Position numbers and translations under genes: made by a program
Notes under the pieces: generated by a model
What the model was told of the DNA's origin: nothing
What the model saw: the letters and a program-made list of their open reading frames with translations, nothing else
Databases searched by the model: none
Assembly: GCA_017591395.1 (NCBI GenBank)
Contig: WEDG01002025.1
Coordinates: 1 to 64,000 of the forward strand
Direction of reading: 5' to 3'
Origin: Schistocephalus solidus
Lineage: Eukaryota; Platyhelminthes; Cestoda; Diphyllobothriidea; Diphyllobothriidae
Length of the DNA stretch: 64,000 nucleotides
Shown here: piece by piece, positions 43,483-56,591 of the stretch
How positions within the stretch are numbered: position 1 is the stretch's first letter
Layout: every line of letters begins with the position of its first letter

Positions 43483-43960
43483 ATCAGACAACTGACTGGC
43501 TAGGATGGTGGTCTGATTGTGGAGGTGGGGGAGAGAGTGAGGTCAACATTTCAGCGCATTTTCCTCACTATAAACAATCTGACGCGCTTGAAACTATCAC
43601 GGTGCGTTAAAAGCCGTGGCTTGGAAGGTTGCCAACGGACGGGATAACTCGGACCACGTGGTCAGCCCAATGTGTGTTTTGTGTGGAGTGGCTGACTGCC
43701 GGACTGAGAGTTCAGGCTGCAATGGCTCCTTCTTAATGTGGCTTTTATGGCACTCCCTACTCCGTGGGATCCGAGTCAGGTGTGGTGGTACACCGAGGGG
43801 CGGTTCCGGCCGCGCCAGCCACCTGCGCCCTCTGCCTTCTCCGGTCTTCTTGACTCTGTCTTGACATCGGGCTCAGTTGGGGGAGGAGGAGAGAGTGCGG
43901 TAGCTGCAACGCAAGGCTACTATCACTGAAAACTAATTCACGCGCAAGTCACCGTCCCTG
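43483..43960 (+). repeat. Dispersed repeat R1, near full-length copy
   Basis: This is the best plus-orientation copy. The order is GACAACTGACTGGCTAGGATGG, TATAAACAATCTGACGCGCTTG, AAAGCCGTGGCTTGGAAGGTTG, CAATGGCTCCTTCTTAATGTGG, TTCTCCGGTCTTCTTGACTC and AAGTCACCGTCCCTG. It mirrors 27596-28100. It lacks the last 45 bases or so of that copy. Confidence 0.8.
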
Positions 43961-44299
43961 TGCCAATTCGATACATCGATTGGTTGAGTTCTCATCCTGA
44001 GACTCGAATCTGCACATTCATTTGTGAGCCTTATGTACGTTGGAAGCACGTTTATCGATCAGGTTACAAGACCAGCTTGTACCGTTATGCTATGGTGCTC
44101 GATTTAGACCTCCGCAGACAGTGCGCACAGAGACTTCTATTATAGCCAGAAGCGTTTATTAGCAAAGAGAAATGACACCGAGAGGACCATATTTTGGCCA
44201 GCCGGGCTCAAGGTCAGCTTTGTGACACCTGGACTTCGACCCCGCGCTCTCTGGTCATTGAGCAAATCCCCCTAACACTATCGGTGAATGCACCTACAA

Positions 44300-44775
44300 G
44301 GCGGCCAAGTTATAAATGAGGAGGGGGGATGACAGAAAATACTGGGAAATTGATACAGTTTGTTTCGAGCGCCTTCTGCTTTTATTCAGCCAATCATAAC
44401 CCTGAATACCAGCTGGAACTGGAACCATAAACATGTGCTCGAGTACGAAGCAGGTGGTCCACCATACGCAGCTTGTTTGCTTCGGGAAGCCAATGGATTG
44501 GTGTGCACCTATTCCTGATTGAATAAATACCCTATATGCAGCGAAAGAGAATGACAGGTGGTGAGGCACTGATGAACGTTGGTTCTATAAATTGCTTATG
44601 ACCCATCTGCTAGACCAAGTGTGTGGACTAACTGCGCCATAATCGAACGCATATTTGCGTTTCCGGTAGTCAGGGTTATGATTGGCTGAATGAAGGCTGA
44701 ATAAGCCCGAAACAAACTGTATCAATCTACTCATATTTTCTGTCGTCTCAATTCTCTGCACTTATAACTTGGCCG
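44300..44775. repeat. Inverted repeat with about 105-bp arms
   Basis: The left arm (about 44300-44407) and right arm (about 44669-44775) are reverse complements with some mismatches. TATCAATCT / GATACAGTTTGTTTC, AATCATAACCCTGA / TCAGGGTTATGATT and GGCCAAGTTATAAATG / TATAACTTGGCC are the clearest pairs. About 260 nt lie between the arms. No transposase is encoded, so it may be a foldback or MITE-like element. Confidence 0.7.
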
Positions 44776-45482
44776 AATTTGGCCTGGTACTTGGTTGCCT
44801 GCTTGGGACTTTTGCCACCCAAACGGAACTGTTTTGCTCCGGGAATCCAATAGATTGGTCTGAGCAGAATGCTATTACCGACCAAGACAAGGGAGACTGG
44901 AATGGCCATTTCTAGCTTATTAGCCGTCATCAGTCAGCCATACCCAACCCCAGGCGCTGCAGGACCAGAGGCTCGAACTCGCAACCTGTTGGTTAAAAGT
45001 CAATAAAAAAACAAAAATTACAACGTCCAATGTAGGTCGAACTACCCACTCAAATTGCCAGCAAGGCTGTGATATGGGAAGTGCATGCATTACCTTTGAC
45101 GCCACCGGATGTGACCTCAATGAGGACACGACGGCGCAAACCCCGTCTGCGCACACTGGCGCTTACTCATTCCGCCCATCGGTGGCCTCTATTACCTTTT
45201 ACAATCTTGTCGGTGCAATGCAACCAGCATTTCCTTCCAGGGACCACACACGGCTTCTGTGTGCAAGCATGTGCTTTTATTCTCGCTAGTTAGTGCTGGG
45301 TGTCCACAAGGCTTGAAAAACGCGGAAGTTACGTTACTTGTCTTCGTTCGCGTCTCAGACTATTCTTGGACTTGCTTCGTCGGACTGCGGTATGACAGCC
45401 GGACGCGCTAGAGAACGAGTTGGCTTCCGGTCGTTGTACAGGAGGTTTTTGGGAGAGGTAGAAGCGATCGCCTGGACAAGAA

Positions 45483-46180
45483 CTTTATTCACCCGATGTT
45501 TCGGAATTCAGCTCTAACCCAGCTTCAGAGACAGTATCAGATATGGTTAATTTGTACACAGGGAGTTGCACTATTTATGTTTGACTCGCTATGCTAGTGC
45601 ATACCTATGGCGAGTAACGGCTTTTCCTTCATCGTGGATGACAGTCCTCTGGGGCGCGAATTGTTTGATGGGTTGCATGCGGGTCGTTATGCGCTGAAGT
45701 TTCATCACCCGTGTTGGCGTGATGATTGCTCGGCCGTCTGACTCACCGGCATTGGCGTTTGAATATACGTTCGCCTGAGTGCTGCCCGAGTGGCTGATCG
45801 CTTTGGTCAGACTGAGTCTCAGCACCGATTATGGGTTGGAGAGGTCACTGTACTTGTTAATAGATCGGGGGCCTGTAAACCATGATTCAAGCAACTCGCG
45901 ACTCACATTATTATCACCTCTCGCGAGAATTTCGGCCTCACCGAACATGTGGCCGGTCCTTGCCGAATGATCTGCGACTGGAGAATTGGCGGCATTTCGC
46001 CGCACTTCTGCCGCGTGTTTGGCAATTCCCTTCCGAAACAGTCTTCCAGTTTCTCCGACGTATTTTCTTTTTTCACAGCTGCACCAGATGCGATAAACAA
46101 CTTCAGCTGTTTCTTGCCATGGCAGTGGGTCATTTGGTGTCATTACCTGACGCCTACTGGTTGCCACGAGACAGTGTACC
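45483..46180 (-). mobile_element. Penelope-like element fragment with GIY-YIG endonuclease
   Basis: On the minus strand, frame 46167-45829 reads EVVYRIWCSCEKRKYVGETG, then RLFRKGIAKHAAEVRRN, then VADHSARTGHMFGEAEILAR, and ends RELLESWFTGPRSINKY. This is the GIY-YIG nuclease of Penelope-like elements: YRIxCxC Cys pair, YVGETGR, and the conserved C-terminal ExW. Further 3' (45825-45483) follows a non-coding tail. The tail has a CTGAAG...CCGAAAC arrangement and AATAAAG at 45489-45483, like the tail of the element at 62.1 kb. It is 5'-truncated before the RT. Confidence 0.8.
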
Positions 46181-46499
46181 TCTGGAGAATGTGCCTCAGC
46201 ATTGCATCTGGCGTCAGTGGATGACTTGATATCTTTCTTCTTTCGATTTTACCCATCCCTAGATATAAAATGAACTTATAGAAGCAAAAGGGGAGTTCCA
46301 GGAAGCATGTCAATAGAATAAGATGCTATCGTTGGACCAATAAGTTTATTGTCCTGAATTTTCGGATTCTCACTCAAACCCATAAGCAGAAATGGTAGCA
46401 GATAATGGTTGTAAAGGCAATATGTACGCAGTGGCCACGTGATCACATGCGTACTACAATCTGCAGCTCTCATGATCGCCGTTGCGGGTCGTAATTAAT

Positions 46500-47010
46500 G
46501 CGATCATGGTTTGGCCATCTGCGTATGGGTTTTTAATGCCCGGTTCATTTGGCTCACTGTAAATCGATGTGTTGGTCACCTGCACCCTTCTTACGTGATT
46601 CATCCACTGGCTCAGGTGATGACTCAGCACAGAATATGGGAACGGAAGATCAGTACGCTTGATGCTAGACTCTGGGACTGAATATCATGACTCGAACAGC
46701 TCGCGGCTCACGCAGTTATCACCTCTCACGAGGGGTTCGGCCTCGAGAAACTTAAAAATATGTGCGGATCCCGTCGAACGAGCTGCCACCTGAGAGCTAG
46801 CGTATTTCCTCCTCATCGCAGCTGCGTGCTCAGCCATTCGCGTCTGGAGTAATCTTTTAGTTTCTCTAACATAGTTGCTTTGTCTACAACTGCAGCAGAT
46901 CTGGAAAACGACGCCAGACCTTTCCTGTCATTGCAGTGGGTTTTTCGGTCTCATGAACCGGCGCCTGATAGTTGTCTCTGAGCTGTGCGCAACCCCAGAT
47001 CCAAGTGGCG
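46500..47010 (-). mobile_element. Second, more decayed Penelope GIY-YIG fragment
   Basis: The plus-strand sequence 46690-46980 aligns with 45890-46150 of the neighbouring copy: TCGCGGCTCACGCAGTTATCACCTCTC, a TAxTTTAGTTTCTC block, and GTCATTGCAGTGGGTTTTTCGGTCTCAT. It has the same orientation. In translation, RKTHCNDR, FSRSAAVVDK, AEPLVRGDNCVSRELFES can be read with frameshifts and stops. The two fragments lie side by side as tandem 5'-truncated copies of related lineages. Confidence 0.7.
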
Positions 47011-49140
47011 TGAGAAGGCAGCTGACGGCTGCCGAGAAGTTCTTCACGTACGGAAGAGCTCACCAAAATTTAGGGGCGGTTGGATTGGCCCTCCTTGGTC
47101 GTTCGCGTATGCACTGGTTGACACAGTTGCCCGGGTAGCCATTCGCCCTCAGTACCCGTCAGAGAAATTGTACCCCTCTGTACATATTAACTGAAACTTG
47201 GTACTCTGAAGCCCTTAACTATGCCATCTTTTAGAGGTTCCTCCGACTATACTCGGTCTAGTATCCTGTTTATGCGCTTCTCAACTGCATCCAAGTGTTT
47301 GTTGGATCAAAGCCATGTCTGAGTCCTTTTATCCTTCCTTAGTCGAGTATTCGACATGCGTTCAATGTTGTGTCTGCCCGCGTGCTTGGCGTCTGGAACC
47401 TACTGTTGGCTTGCACCAGTTGCTAGTGGCCAGGAAAAAGGGGCTACTGAGTCACAATGAATGTGTGCAGAAGTGTTCCCCTTTCACTCAGACGCATGTT
47501 TCTATTTACACACGTGTGGTATCCGCTTCGCACGCTGATGGGCTGTCTAACAACAAGTCGATAAAACACTGAAGCCCTCGTTTCGAAGTATCAACCGGAT
47601 GCGATAGAGGTCTAGTAAATGCAATGGTACGATTAGTGGCCCGTATAACGTGAATCCACTCCGCAAACTTAATTTACCAGGCTGACTACGAATGACATGA
47701 AAAGACTGCCAGGTTTGCAAAATTATTAATCAAACATCCAACCATTTGCTCATCCAGCTCAAGTGTCAAACGGGTATTTCAGCATTGCTGTGCTCGTTGC
47801 ATCAAAACAAAGGGCACAGGTAAGGAAATGTGTAACCAGACGGTTAAAGACGAGTCATTCTAACCTCTTGGCACAGACGCTCTGTGACAAATGCTTCGGA
47901 CGCAGTGCGATGTCAATAAGCTCAATAAACCCCTAATTTCGACGAATACCATCAATATTGAGGACACTCCTACCGACATGCTGGCCATGGACACAGGTAT
48001 TCTTTCCACCTGCAGTATGGAATCCATGTCAACTTACCTCTATTGCTATCGCACATTGAAGTCCCACATCGATCTGATCGGTCACTTGTCAATCGTTCAC
48101 ATAAAGACCTGGAAATCACTGCCAGGAATGCAGACCTGCACTCATCATTCCCGCTTTAGGACATTCGACTACTGTGTGGGCCGAGTTGAATAGCTGCGTC
48201 CCACAAAAATCTTCACGGTATGTGCAGAATCCAGAGCCCATAACAGTCACTCGCCCTTGCTAGACACCCACAATCACCCCTTTGTCACACACCGGTTTGG
48301 TGGGCTTAACATTGCACATCAGAGCATACGCACCTTGCTAACCCGGGGGCCCTCTAGTTTATTGCATAAGGTGGGCACAAGATCGTGTGTGACAAGCGTA
48401 GGCGAGCTGTTTATCTTTGCCAGTTACTGCACCAAATTCCATCGATACTCCTTAAGGGGGCTTGAAAAGTCAGCTAGTGCGTGGGAGCGGAAAGTGAGAG
48501 TGAGGTAGACACTGTATGCTCACGGCCAATCCCCAATATAACAGTGTTGTCACGCTAAACTTCGTGAATTGAAAGGTTTCCAACTGACGGTACAACCCTG
48601 AGCTCGCAGTCGACCCTGTGGGTTTGTAGTGTATGAAGAATGTTGCCCCCCTAAACGGATCGCATGATAGATGCGCTAAACCAACACGGAGGGAGGGCAA
48701 ATCAGGGTACGGCAGGCGTTATTATTTGGGCATTAGGTCCCAGAACAAATTCCGAACATAGGGGTGCGCGTGCCGAGCATGTAGGCTCATGCCACACACC
48801 CAATCGATACATCAATTGGTTTAGTTCCCACCCCTGGAGCAGGACTCAATCAAATCTCGGTTCGTCTTGTTTCTGGCGTGGGAAATTATCTTGACGGCTG
48901 TGAAGTTAGCGATGCGACGGGGCGACGAATTAGCGTAAGCTGCCGCCCACACCTACGAAACAGGCCATGAGTTCACCTTCGCAGCCATCAAAATAATCAC
49001 CCACGCCGTAAACAAGCCGAACCGAGAATCGATTGAATCATTGTCCACGGATGGGAACTCAATCAACCAATGATTGACGCCAGCGTACAGAACCCTGCGC
49101 AGTCACCTCCAGACTTGCGTCGGTGATCATTGATTAGTTT
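47011..49140. other. No supported gene
   Basis: ORFs at 46875-47572 and 47891-48508 have no motifs. 48540-48620 carries a weak R1 piece (GAATTGAAAGGTTTCCAACTGACGG). Repeats of CAATCGATACATCAATTGGTT occur at 48803 and 43967, near the ends of R1 copies. Confidence 0.45.
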
Positions 49141-49799
49141 GTACTCCTACAAGTGTCGCCTCTTGTTGCTGCTGCTATCTCTAACTCTGGACCCTGCAGG
49201 AGTTTGAAAGCTCAGAATAATAGACTAATTGTCCCGAGGGAGGAATTAATTGTGCACAGAACTCCCAGTCGCTTTCTCAGACTGCGATGGCCACTGGCGA
49301 AGCCAGGGCTAGTTCAATTGTTGTCCAATTGGTGTATGTTGTTGCATTACCCGAGGGGTTATGTGTCTAGTGGCGCATGCTGCATCAGCCCAGGGGTGAC
49401 CTGTTCAAGGGGGCGCTTGGGCAGCCGTAACTATCTGGACGCACAGGTGTGTCCGAGTGGAAGTTGGTCAAGGGGCTGCGGACCGGCGAGTCTGGAAGCG
49501 CTGACTGCAACGGTGAATGACCTTGAGGCAGCAGACCTTGAACAAGGACGCCAGACACGGTAATGTTTGAAGTCAGCACCGGCCTGAGCTGCGAGTCGGG
49601 CTAAATGGCGCCTTCTTAAGCTGGTCTCTAAGACGCCCTTATACATGTGAGATTCGAACCGTCCACAACAGTTGTGCAAAAATCTCGTGTGTTGTGCGGA
49701 TCCACGTCGTGTGTGGCATGTGCAGATGGGGCAGCCACTCACACCACGGTTCGGCATTATTTAGTTAACTCGCTCGGATAGAGGACTCTGGGGAATGCG
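49141..49799. other. No supported gene; weak R1 piece
   Basis: The 136-residue ORF at 49153-49563 has no motif and overlaps ORFs on the minus strand. The 49580-49760 segment loosely resembles 43020-43170 (CGCCTTCTTAAGCTG, ATTCGAACC, GTGTGGCATGTGCAGATGGGG), likely an R1-related fragment. Confidence 0.45.
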
Positions 49800-50240
49800 A
49801 CTCTGTGGAACACAGGGCGTATTCCTCATTATAAACAAACTGATCCGCTTTCTAATCATCACAGCGAGCTGTGGCATGTAAGGCTACCACGTGATGAGAT
49901 AACGCGGTATGCCTCTGCGGTCGGAGAGTAGGTTACAGTGACTGTTTCTTAATATTGCCTCTATGGCACTCCCAATTACTTCGTATTTGACTCAAAAACT
50001 TTTTGGTTTTATAAAATTCTGGTCTTTTTAGCTTTTCCAGTCACTGCATCCAATTCTGCCTCCGGTTTTCTATGCTCCCTCTTGACAATGGGTTCGAGGG
50101 GATGAGGGAGGTGCGAGTGTGACAGCTACGACACAAGCCTAAAATCCCGCACAAGTGGGCATCCCTGCGTCCACCCTTTTGCGGAGCACATGGGGACCTC
50201 GCGGGAACCGATGGTCGAACTGTCGCGTCAATAAGTATGG
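49800..50240 (+). repeat. Dispersed repeat R1, diverged copy
   Basis: Landmarks in R1 plus order: CCTCATTATAAACAAACTGATCCGC, ATGGCACTCCCAATTACT, CTCTTGACAATGGGTTCGAGG, GTGTGACAGCTACGACACAAGCCT, CCACCCTTTTGCGGAGCACATGG. Confidence 0.7.
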
Positions 50241-51699
<1,459 letters not shown>

Positions 51700-51929
51700 A
51701 GGGCGTGCTGGCCGCATAGCCAGGGTCCGGTTGCGTTCCAAATGACAATGAGCGTGAACATTGGGTGGATCCTCAGCGATGCGTTGCGAGATCGACTATC
51801 GGATCAATGATTAAAAGCATCAGCATCAAGATAGAAGCGGCGACGGCGGTGGCAATGGCCGCCGAAGAAGAAGAAGAAGAAGAGAGGGAGCAGGATGATG
51901 AATCGATTGAGGATGATAATGGTGATGAT

Positions 51930-51930
51930 G

Positions 51931-51999
<69 letters not shown>
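51930..51999 (+). repeat. (ATT)n microsatellite
   Basis: About 23 perfect ATT units, preceded by a GAAGAAGAAG patch at 51864-51884. Confidence 0.97.
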
Positions 52000-52689
52000 G
52001 TGACGGCGGTGGTGGTCGTTGTAGTCGTAGTAGTGGGGGTGAGTGAGGGGGAGCTAGAAGGGCTGGTAACTGGAGAATAAAGAGGGTTAGGATCAAGGCA
52101 AAAAGGAGGTGGAGCGGGGAAGTAGGGAGCAGCACAAACAGCACGTAAACTAGAATGAACAAGGCTTGAAGAAGAAAGAGAAAGGCACTGTGTTCAGGAG
52201 TACGGAGTAAAGGCGGCAGTGGCGATATATCCATCTATCAACTTGAGCCTCACAGAGGGGAATAGCTGAATTTTTGACAACAATGGGACATGATTAACTG
52301 CGCTGTCAATGCTCGTAGCGGCTGGCAGGACCTCAACATCCCCAACGCCAGGGTCCATGAGGAATTCGGGGACAATAACGGTGTCCCTGAGACCTACTGG
52401 GTGTCAAGCGTTTCAGTTGGTAGCGCTCGCAGCAGTATTTGCTTGTCTGGTCACGCAGGTTCGCTCCAGACCCCTTGGAGAGCGAACTAAGGTTGAGAAT
52501 GGCACCTTTACGTCAATTTTTTATGTGTATTTCTGGCATTGGATTGCAAGTAATTCAGTATTTTTTCGGTTCAGTTTTATTAAGGGAAAGGTAGGCACTG
52601 CTTTTGAAATCCCTGTTAATTACAATAATATTGTAAATTGAAACGCCGAAACATAATGCACATTGGACAAAGGCTTATCTCAACGTCAC
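52000..52689. other. No supported gene between microsatellite and LINE
   Basis: ORFs at 52290-52641 overlap in two frames with no motif. The stretch ends near the 3' end of the minus-strand LINE. Confidence 0.4.
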
Positions 52690-53177
52690 GCTATAGGGCA
52701 TCGGGCGAAACAATTATAATATAGTATTACTCAAAATATAGAGTAGTATGTTCTATAACATGTAAATTTGGGAACGGAGATGGCTGTACTGGTCAAACTT
52801 CCGCTTAAAAGTGTCAACAGATGGGGACATGATGTTGTCAGCAGGCAGAGCATTCCAGACCTTAATCACACTGTTGAAGAAGAAAAATCCTCTTGTATCC
52901 AGTCTTGCCCCAGTCACATGTAGTTTGAGAGGATGTCCTCTCAAATTCCTGGTAGTGGCCAGCTCAAGGAAGTCACCCGATTACGAGGCAACAATCCTGA
53001 CCCCTCAGCATGCGAAACGCTTGTATTAGGTCACCGCGTATATATCTATGGTTCAAAGGAAACAGATCAAGACTAGACAATCGAGTCTTATAAGGTAGGT
53101 AGCCTTATCCTGGAGCAAGCTTGGTTGCACGTCGTTGAGCCTTTTTAAGGGTGCTGTAGTCTTTGCCAGTCTTTGCT

Positions 53178-54330
53178 TTAATGGCAACTTCCAAATTTTG
53201 GCCACACAAACATCCCAAAGATCTTAGTAAAACACAAATCATCGAACTTTCCAAACGTTCGCTTAATTACATACAAGCTGGACATTGGGGATTTTGCTAC
53301 TTTTGAGCAATGGAAGGATGATTTCAGTGAGGGCATGATCCACACTCCTAGATCGTGCTGAGTCTCTAGCTCTTGTGGTGGTGTGTGATTCAGGTAGTAC
53401 ATCCTCTGGTACACGGTACTGGTTCTGCCGATTCGCAGAATATTGCATTTAGTAGCATTGAATGAGAGGAGGCTGTGGTTCAAACATTCCTCGTGTAGAT
53501 GCAAGTTCGCCTGTGTATTTGCTTCATCAGCTTCGTTGTGGATGACCTTCCAAAACCTTATGTTGTTAGCAAATATGCCGATGTCATAGTCCAACCCAGT
53601 TCCACAGTCATCAATACATATAAGGAAGAGGATAGGGCCAAGAACGGAGCCCCGATGAACCCCACTATCAACCGCCACCTCCGCCGATTGTTGATCGCCA
53701 AGATGGACAATCTGAGATCGGCCAATCAAGAAGTGTTCGATCCACCTCAAAAGCCTGCCCCTTACCCCAATACGGTTGAGCTTTTATATAAAACGCTGGT
53801 TAGGCACGCTATCAAAGGCCCTCTTGAAGTCTATGTAGACTGCGTGCACCACATTTCCTTCATCGACCGTTCGGATCCTAAGTTCCAGACAGTAAAGAAA
53901 ATTGGTTAAGCAGGACCTTCCTCTGCGGAATCCTTGCTGTGCACCAGAGAGAAGATGATGTGGCTCCAAAAACTGAATCAGCTCACGTTTGATGATTCGC
54001 TCCCTAATCTTGCAGCATATGGAGGTGAGACTTACCGGCCGGTAGTTATTTGCGGAAGCCCGGCTGCAACACTTTTATCTATCGGTGAAATCCACGCAGT
54101 CTTATAATCGGGTGGCAATGTGCCTGCAGAGAAGGAGGCTAGGAAGAGTAGATACAAAGGTTCTGCAAACTCGATGGCTAACTCCTTCAACAACGTTGCC
54201 GGTAATACATAAGAACTTGGCGATTTCGTTTCTTCCAGCTCCCTTGTCTTTGCCGGCAATATTCCTAAGCTTCAGCAGTTCCTGCAGAATAATAGCTTCT
54301 ATGAGGACCACTGAGTCAATTGTCCTCGAC
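53178..54330 (-). pseudogene. LINE reverse transcriptase domain, broken
   Basis: RT motifs appear in several frames: GAQQGFRRGRSC (about 53950), VYIDFKRAFDSVP (about 53820), VHRGSVLGPILFLICIDD (about 53650) and DIGIFANNIRFWK (about 53575). The last is the catalytic C motif, with both Asp codons replaced by Asn codons. That alone would abolish polymerase activity. Confidence 0.85.
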
Positions 54331-54861
54331 ACCTTAATCCGTTTTTAAAAGAGGCATGGGGTCCATATTTTGAGTGCACTGCCTAATGTAGTTGTAGAAG
54401 AGCTTCGAGTTTTCTGCTGCACGGTTTATCAGGTTGCTCTCGAAACTTTGGAGGGTTTTACAAACAAGGCCTTTTACCCTATTGCTCTGCGTCTTGTACT
54501 TCGCCAGCGACTTGATGTTTTTTTTCCTCAAATAAGTTTGCCACAGCTTTCGCTTGCGGGTTACTTCACTCTTCAGTGTGGTCGTTAACCACTGGGGCCT
54601 GTTGGTGACCTTTTTCGAATTAGGACAGTAGCTGGTGAGAAGCTCATGTAATACGGCCTTAAATTCCAACCAATCCACTTGAATACACCCAGTGAATGTT
54701 TCATTCCAGTCTATACGGCGCACATAAAGTTTCATTTGGGTAAAATCCCAACGCCATATGTTGCACTTGACAGTGATGCTTCGATCGGGGACAGGGAAGA
54801 ATGAATAGTCCCACTGTAGGACTACGTGGCCGCTTTTGCCCAGTGGTGGTCGACGGATCAC

Positions 54862-55575
54862 AAGATCGACGCTGTCGGGCGCTTCTGTTACTACAAGCTC
54901 AAAACAATTGGCTTGTTGCCCTTCGCGTCATCTGGTTGGAGACAAGACGTGTTACGTTAGGAAGCATTTGTGTATTGCTTCTAGGAGGCGGCGATTGAAG
55001 TTTAATTTCGAGCCTGGTACAGAGCTCAGATTCCAATCGATATTCGGAGCGTTAAAATCGCCCATAATCATGACATCGGATCTACTAGCAAAGGTTTCTA
55101 AATCTTCTATCAGACCACTGTCTGACAGCGGATCGTTTCTCGGTGGTCTGTAGACTGTCAGGATCTCAAGTGCTTGGAACCCCGGCGTCTGATAGTGAAC
55201 CAGATGGTTTCATTCTGGTACGTGAGCCGTTTCGTTTTTTTCTGACACGAGCAGGCTATGTCTGGCATAATTTAGCACACCCCCACCTTTACGTCGCACT
55301 CTATCCTTTCTGGACAACTGAAAACCGAGCAGAGCAACTTCGCGATCGTCCACCTTCGTGGTCAGTCACATTTCAGTTGTGGAGATGATGTCTGGTGAAG
55401 TCTGGCATACGTAAATCTTAAGCTCATCTAATTTAGAGAGTAGGCTTTGGACATTGGTATGTATACATGTTAGTTTCGTTGTATGTTGCAAGCCGGCTAC
55501 GTCGCCACCTTCGTTATTTGCGGCAGCTGGACCGACATACGCACAGAATGTGTCCATATTCAAGAGGTTTTGCAT
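54862..55575 (-). pseudogene. LINE endonuclease domain, broken
   Basis: The start is NTNVQ-like (HTNVQSLLSKLDELK), then PDIISTTE, RKGGGVLNYARH, VYRPPRND and MIMGDFNAPNIDWN, the ordered signatures of apurinic-type endonucleases in LINEs, followed by SGHVVLQWD. At least three in-frame stops are present. Confidence 0.8.
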
Positions 55576-55910
55576 ATTTCTACAATAGAACTTGATTTGT
55601 GTAGATTTTTGCGTTTAGTTAGTTGCCCGGTCGTGTGACTTTCATCAGAATGACGGGTGATCTCAACAGAACGGGTTTGTGTAGACAAACGCTCACGCCG
55701 TTCCTTTTTACCAGTGCTTTCTCTCCTTGTTCTTTCAAGCTCTTCAGTTCCGCTTTTAGCGCCCTCCATTTCTTTCTCTCTTGTACATAGTACTCCGGTG
55801 GAAAAAAAAATATCCCTATGACCTAGGATTCTCCCTGCTGTTCGCTCGAGTAGAAGGTCTCTCTGACGTCTATTTTCTAAAATTTCCCTTAAATGCCTCG
55901 ATTTATTTCC

Positions 55911-55915
55911 TTGAG
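55911..55915 (+). repeat. Target-site duplication TTGAG, left copy
   Basis: TTGAG directly precedes the TGTTG start of the 5' LTR and is repeated directly after the 3' LTR at 59896-59900. Five-base duplications are usual for Ty3/gypsy integrases. Confidence 0.9.
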
Positions 55916-56242
55916 TGTTGGGAGGAGGCGCCCTAACCGACTCTCGCGCACACCGCCCTGACCTACGCCCATGCGACACTAGCGATTCGCGGACATGCCG
56001 TGCGCGTGGTGGTCGCGCAAGCTGCCGACAGAACGAGTCATATGACCAGTCGGGATGCTGCCCACTGAAAACCACTATCTGATTGGTCCGATCGCCGTCC
56101 GACCTTGAACATGCTCGTACATTCTTGGTTGACCTTAAAGATCGCTGTTAGCATACAATACTACCCTTCCGCTCTTGCTGTTCAGTTCTCCTTTGGGGAT
56201 TTGATCGACGTGTTGATTGAGGCTTGTGGCAAGACTATAACA
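55916..56242 (+). repeat. 5' long terminal repeat
   Basis: This 327-bp LTR starts TGTTGGGAGG and ends CTATAACA. I count about 13 base differences from the 3' LTR, plus two indels (8 and 14 bases) missing here. It is followed at once by GTTTGGCGACGCAG, a plausible tRNA primer-binding site of the TGGCGxC type. Confidence 0.92.
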
Positions 56243-56591
56243 GTTTGGCGACGCAGAACTCACCATGTCTATTTTCGCAGAGCAATACATATCCGTCCTG
56301 TAACAACAACAGGCTCAGTTCGAGGCAGCCCACTTGAAGGTGATGCAGTTCAGTTCGCATTTTCCTGATCCAGAATCCTCTGGGAAACAGTCCATGTCAG
56401 CGGACGCAGTTACTGCTTGCATCACTGTCCTGACTCCGGTCTGACTTTCGGTGCCTTGTTCAAACCTTGGGAGGCTATTTTATGCGTTGAATTTGCCGAA
56501 GCCGATGATGCGTGGAAGGTGCGCCTATTATTGCGCGAATTGGCCACCTAAGAGCTCGACCTCCTGCTAAATAGCACTAGTCATTTCAAAT

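Larger units (their letters stand above)
52690..55910 (-). mobile_element. CR1-like non-LTR retrotransposon (LINE), degenerate
   Basis: Read on the minus strand the element encodes, in order, an AP-type endonuclease (about 55575-54862), a linker (54861-54334), a reverse transcriptase (about 54330-53178) and a C-terminal segment (52944-52753). Seen: HTNVQSLLSKLDELKIYV and IIMGDFNAPNIDW-like EN motifs; WLTTTLKSEVTRKRKLWQTY in the linker; LSGAQQGFRRGRSCLTNFL, AVYIDFKRAFDSVPN and GSVLGPILFLICIDD RT motifs; and VIKVWNALPAD...VDTFKRKFDQ at the end, typical of CR1/Jockey-type elements. Many stops and frameshifts, and the RT catalytic motif reads FANN where FADD is expected. The 3' end is approximate. 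Confidence 0.85.

Noticed and set aside
49153..49563. 136-residue ORF
   Set aside because: No motif, conflicts with minus-strand ORFs and lies in repeat-derived sequence.
51765..52080. Acidic ORF with Glu and Tyr runs, and a poly-Ile shadow
   Set aside because: Driven by GAA and ATT microsatellites, with no domain.
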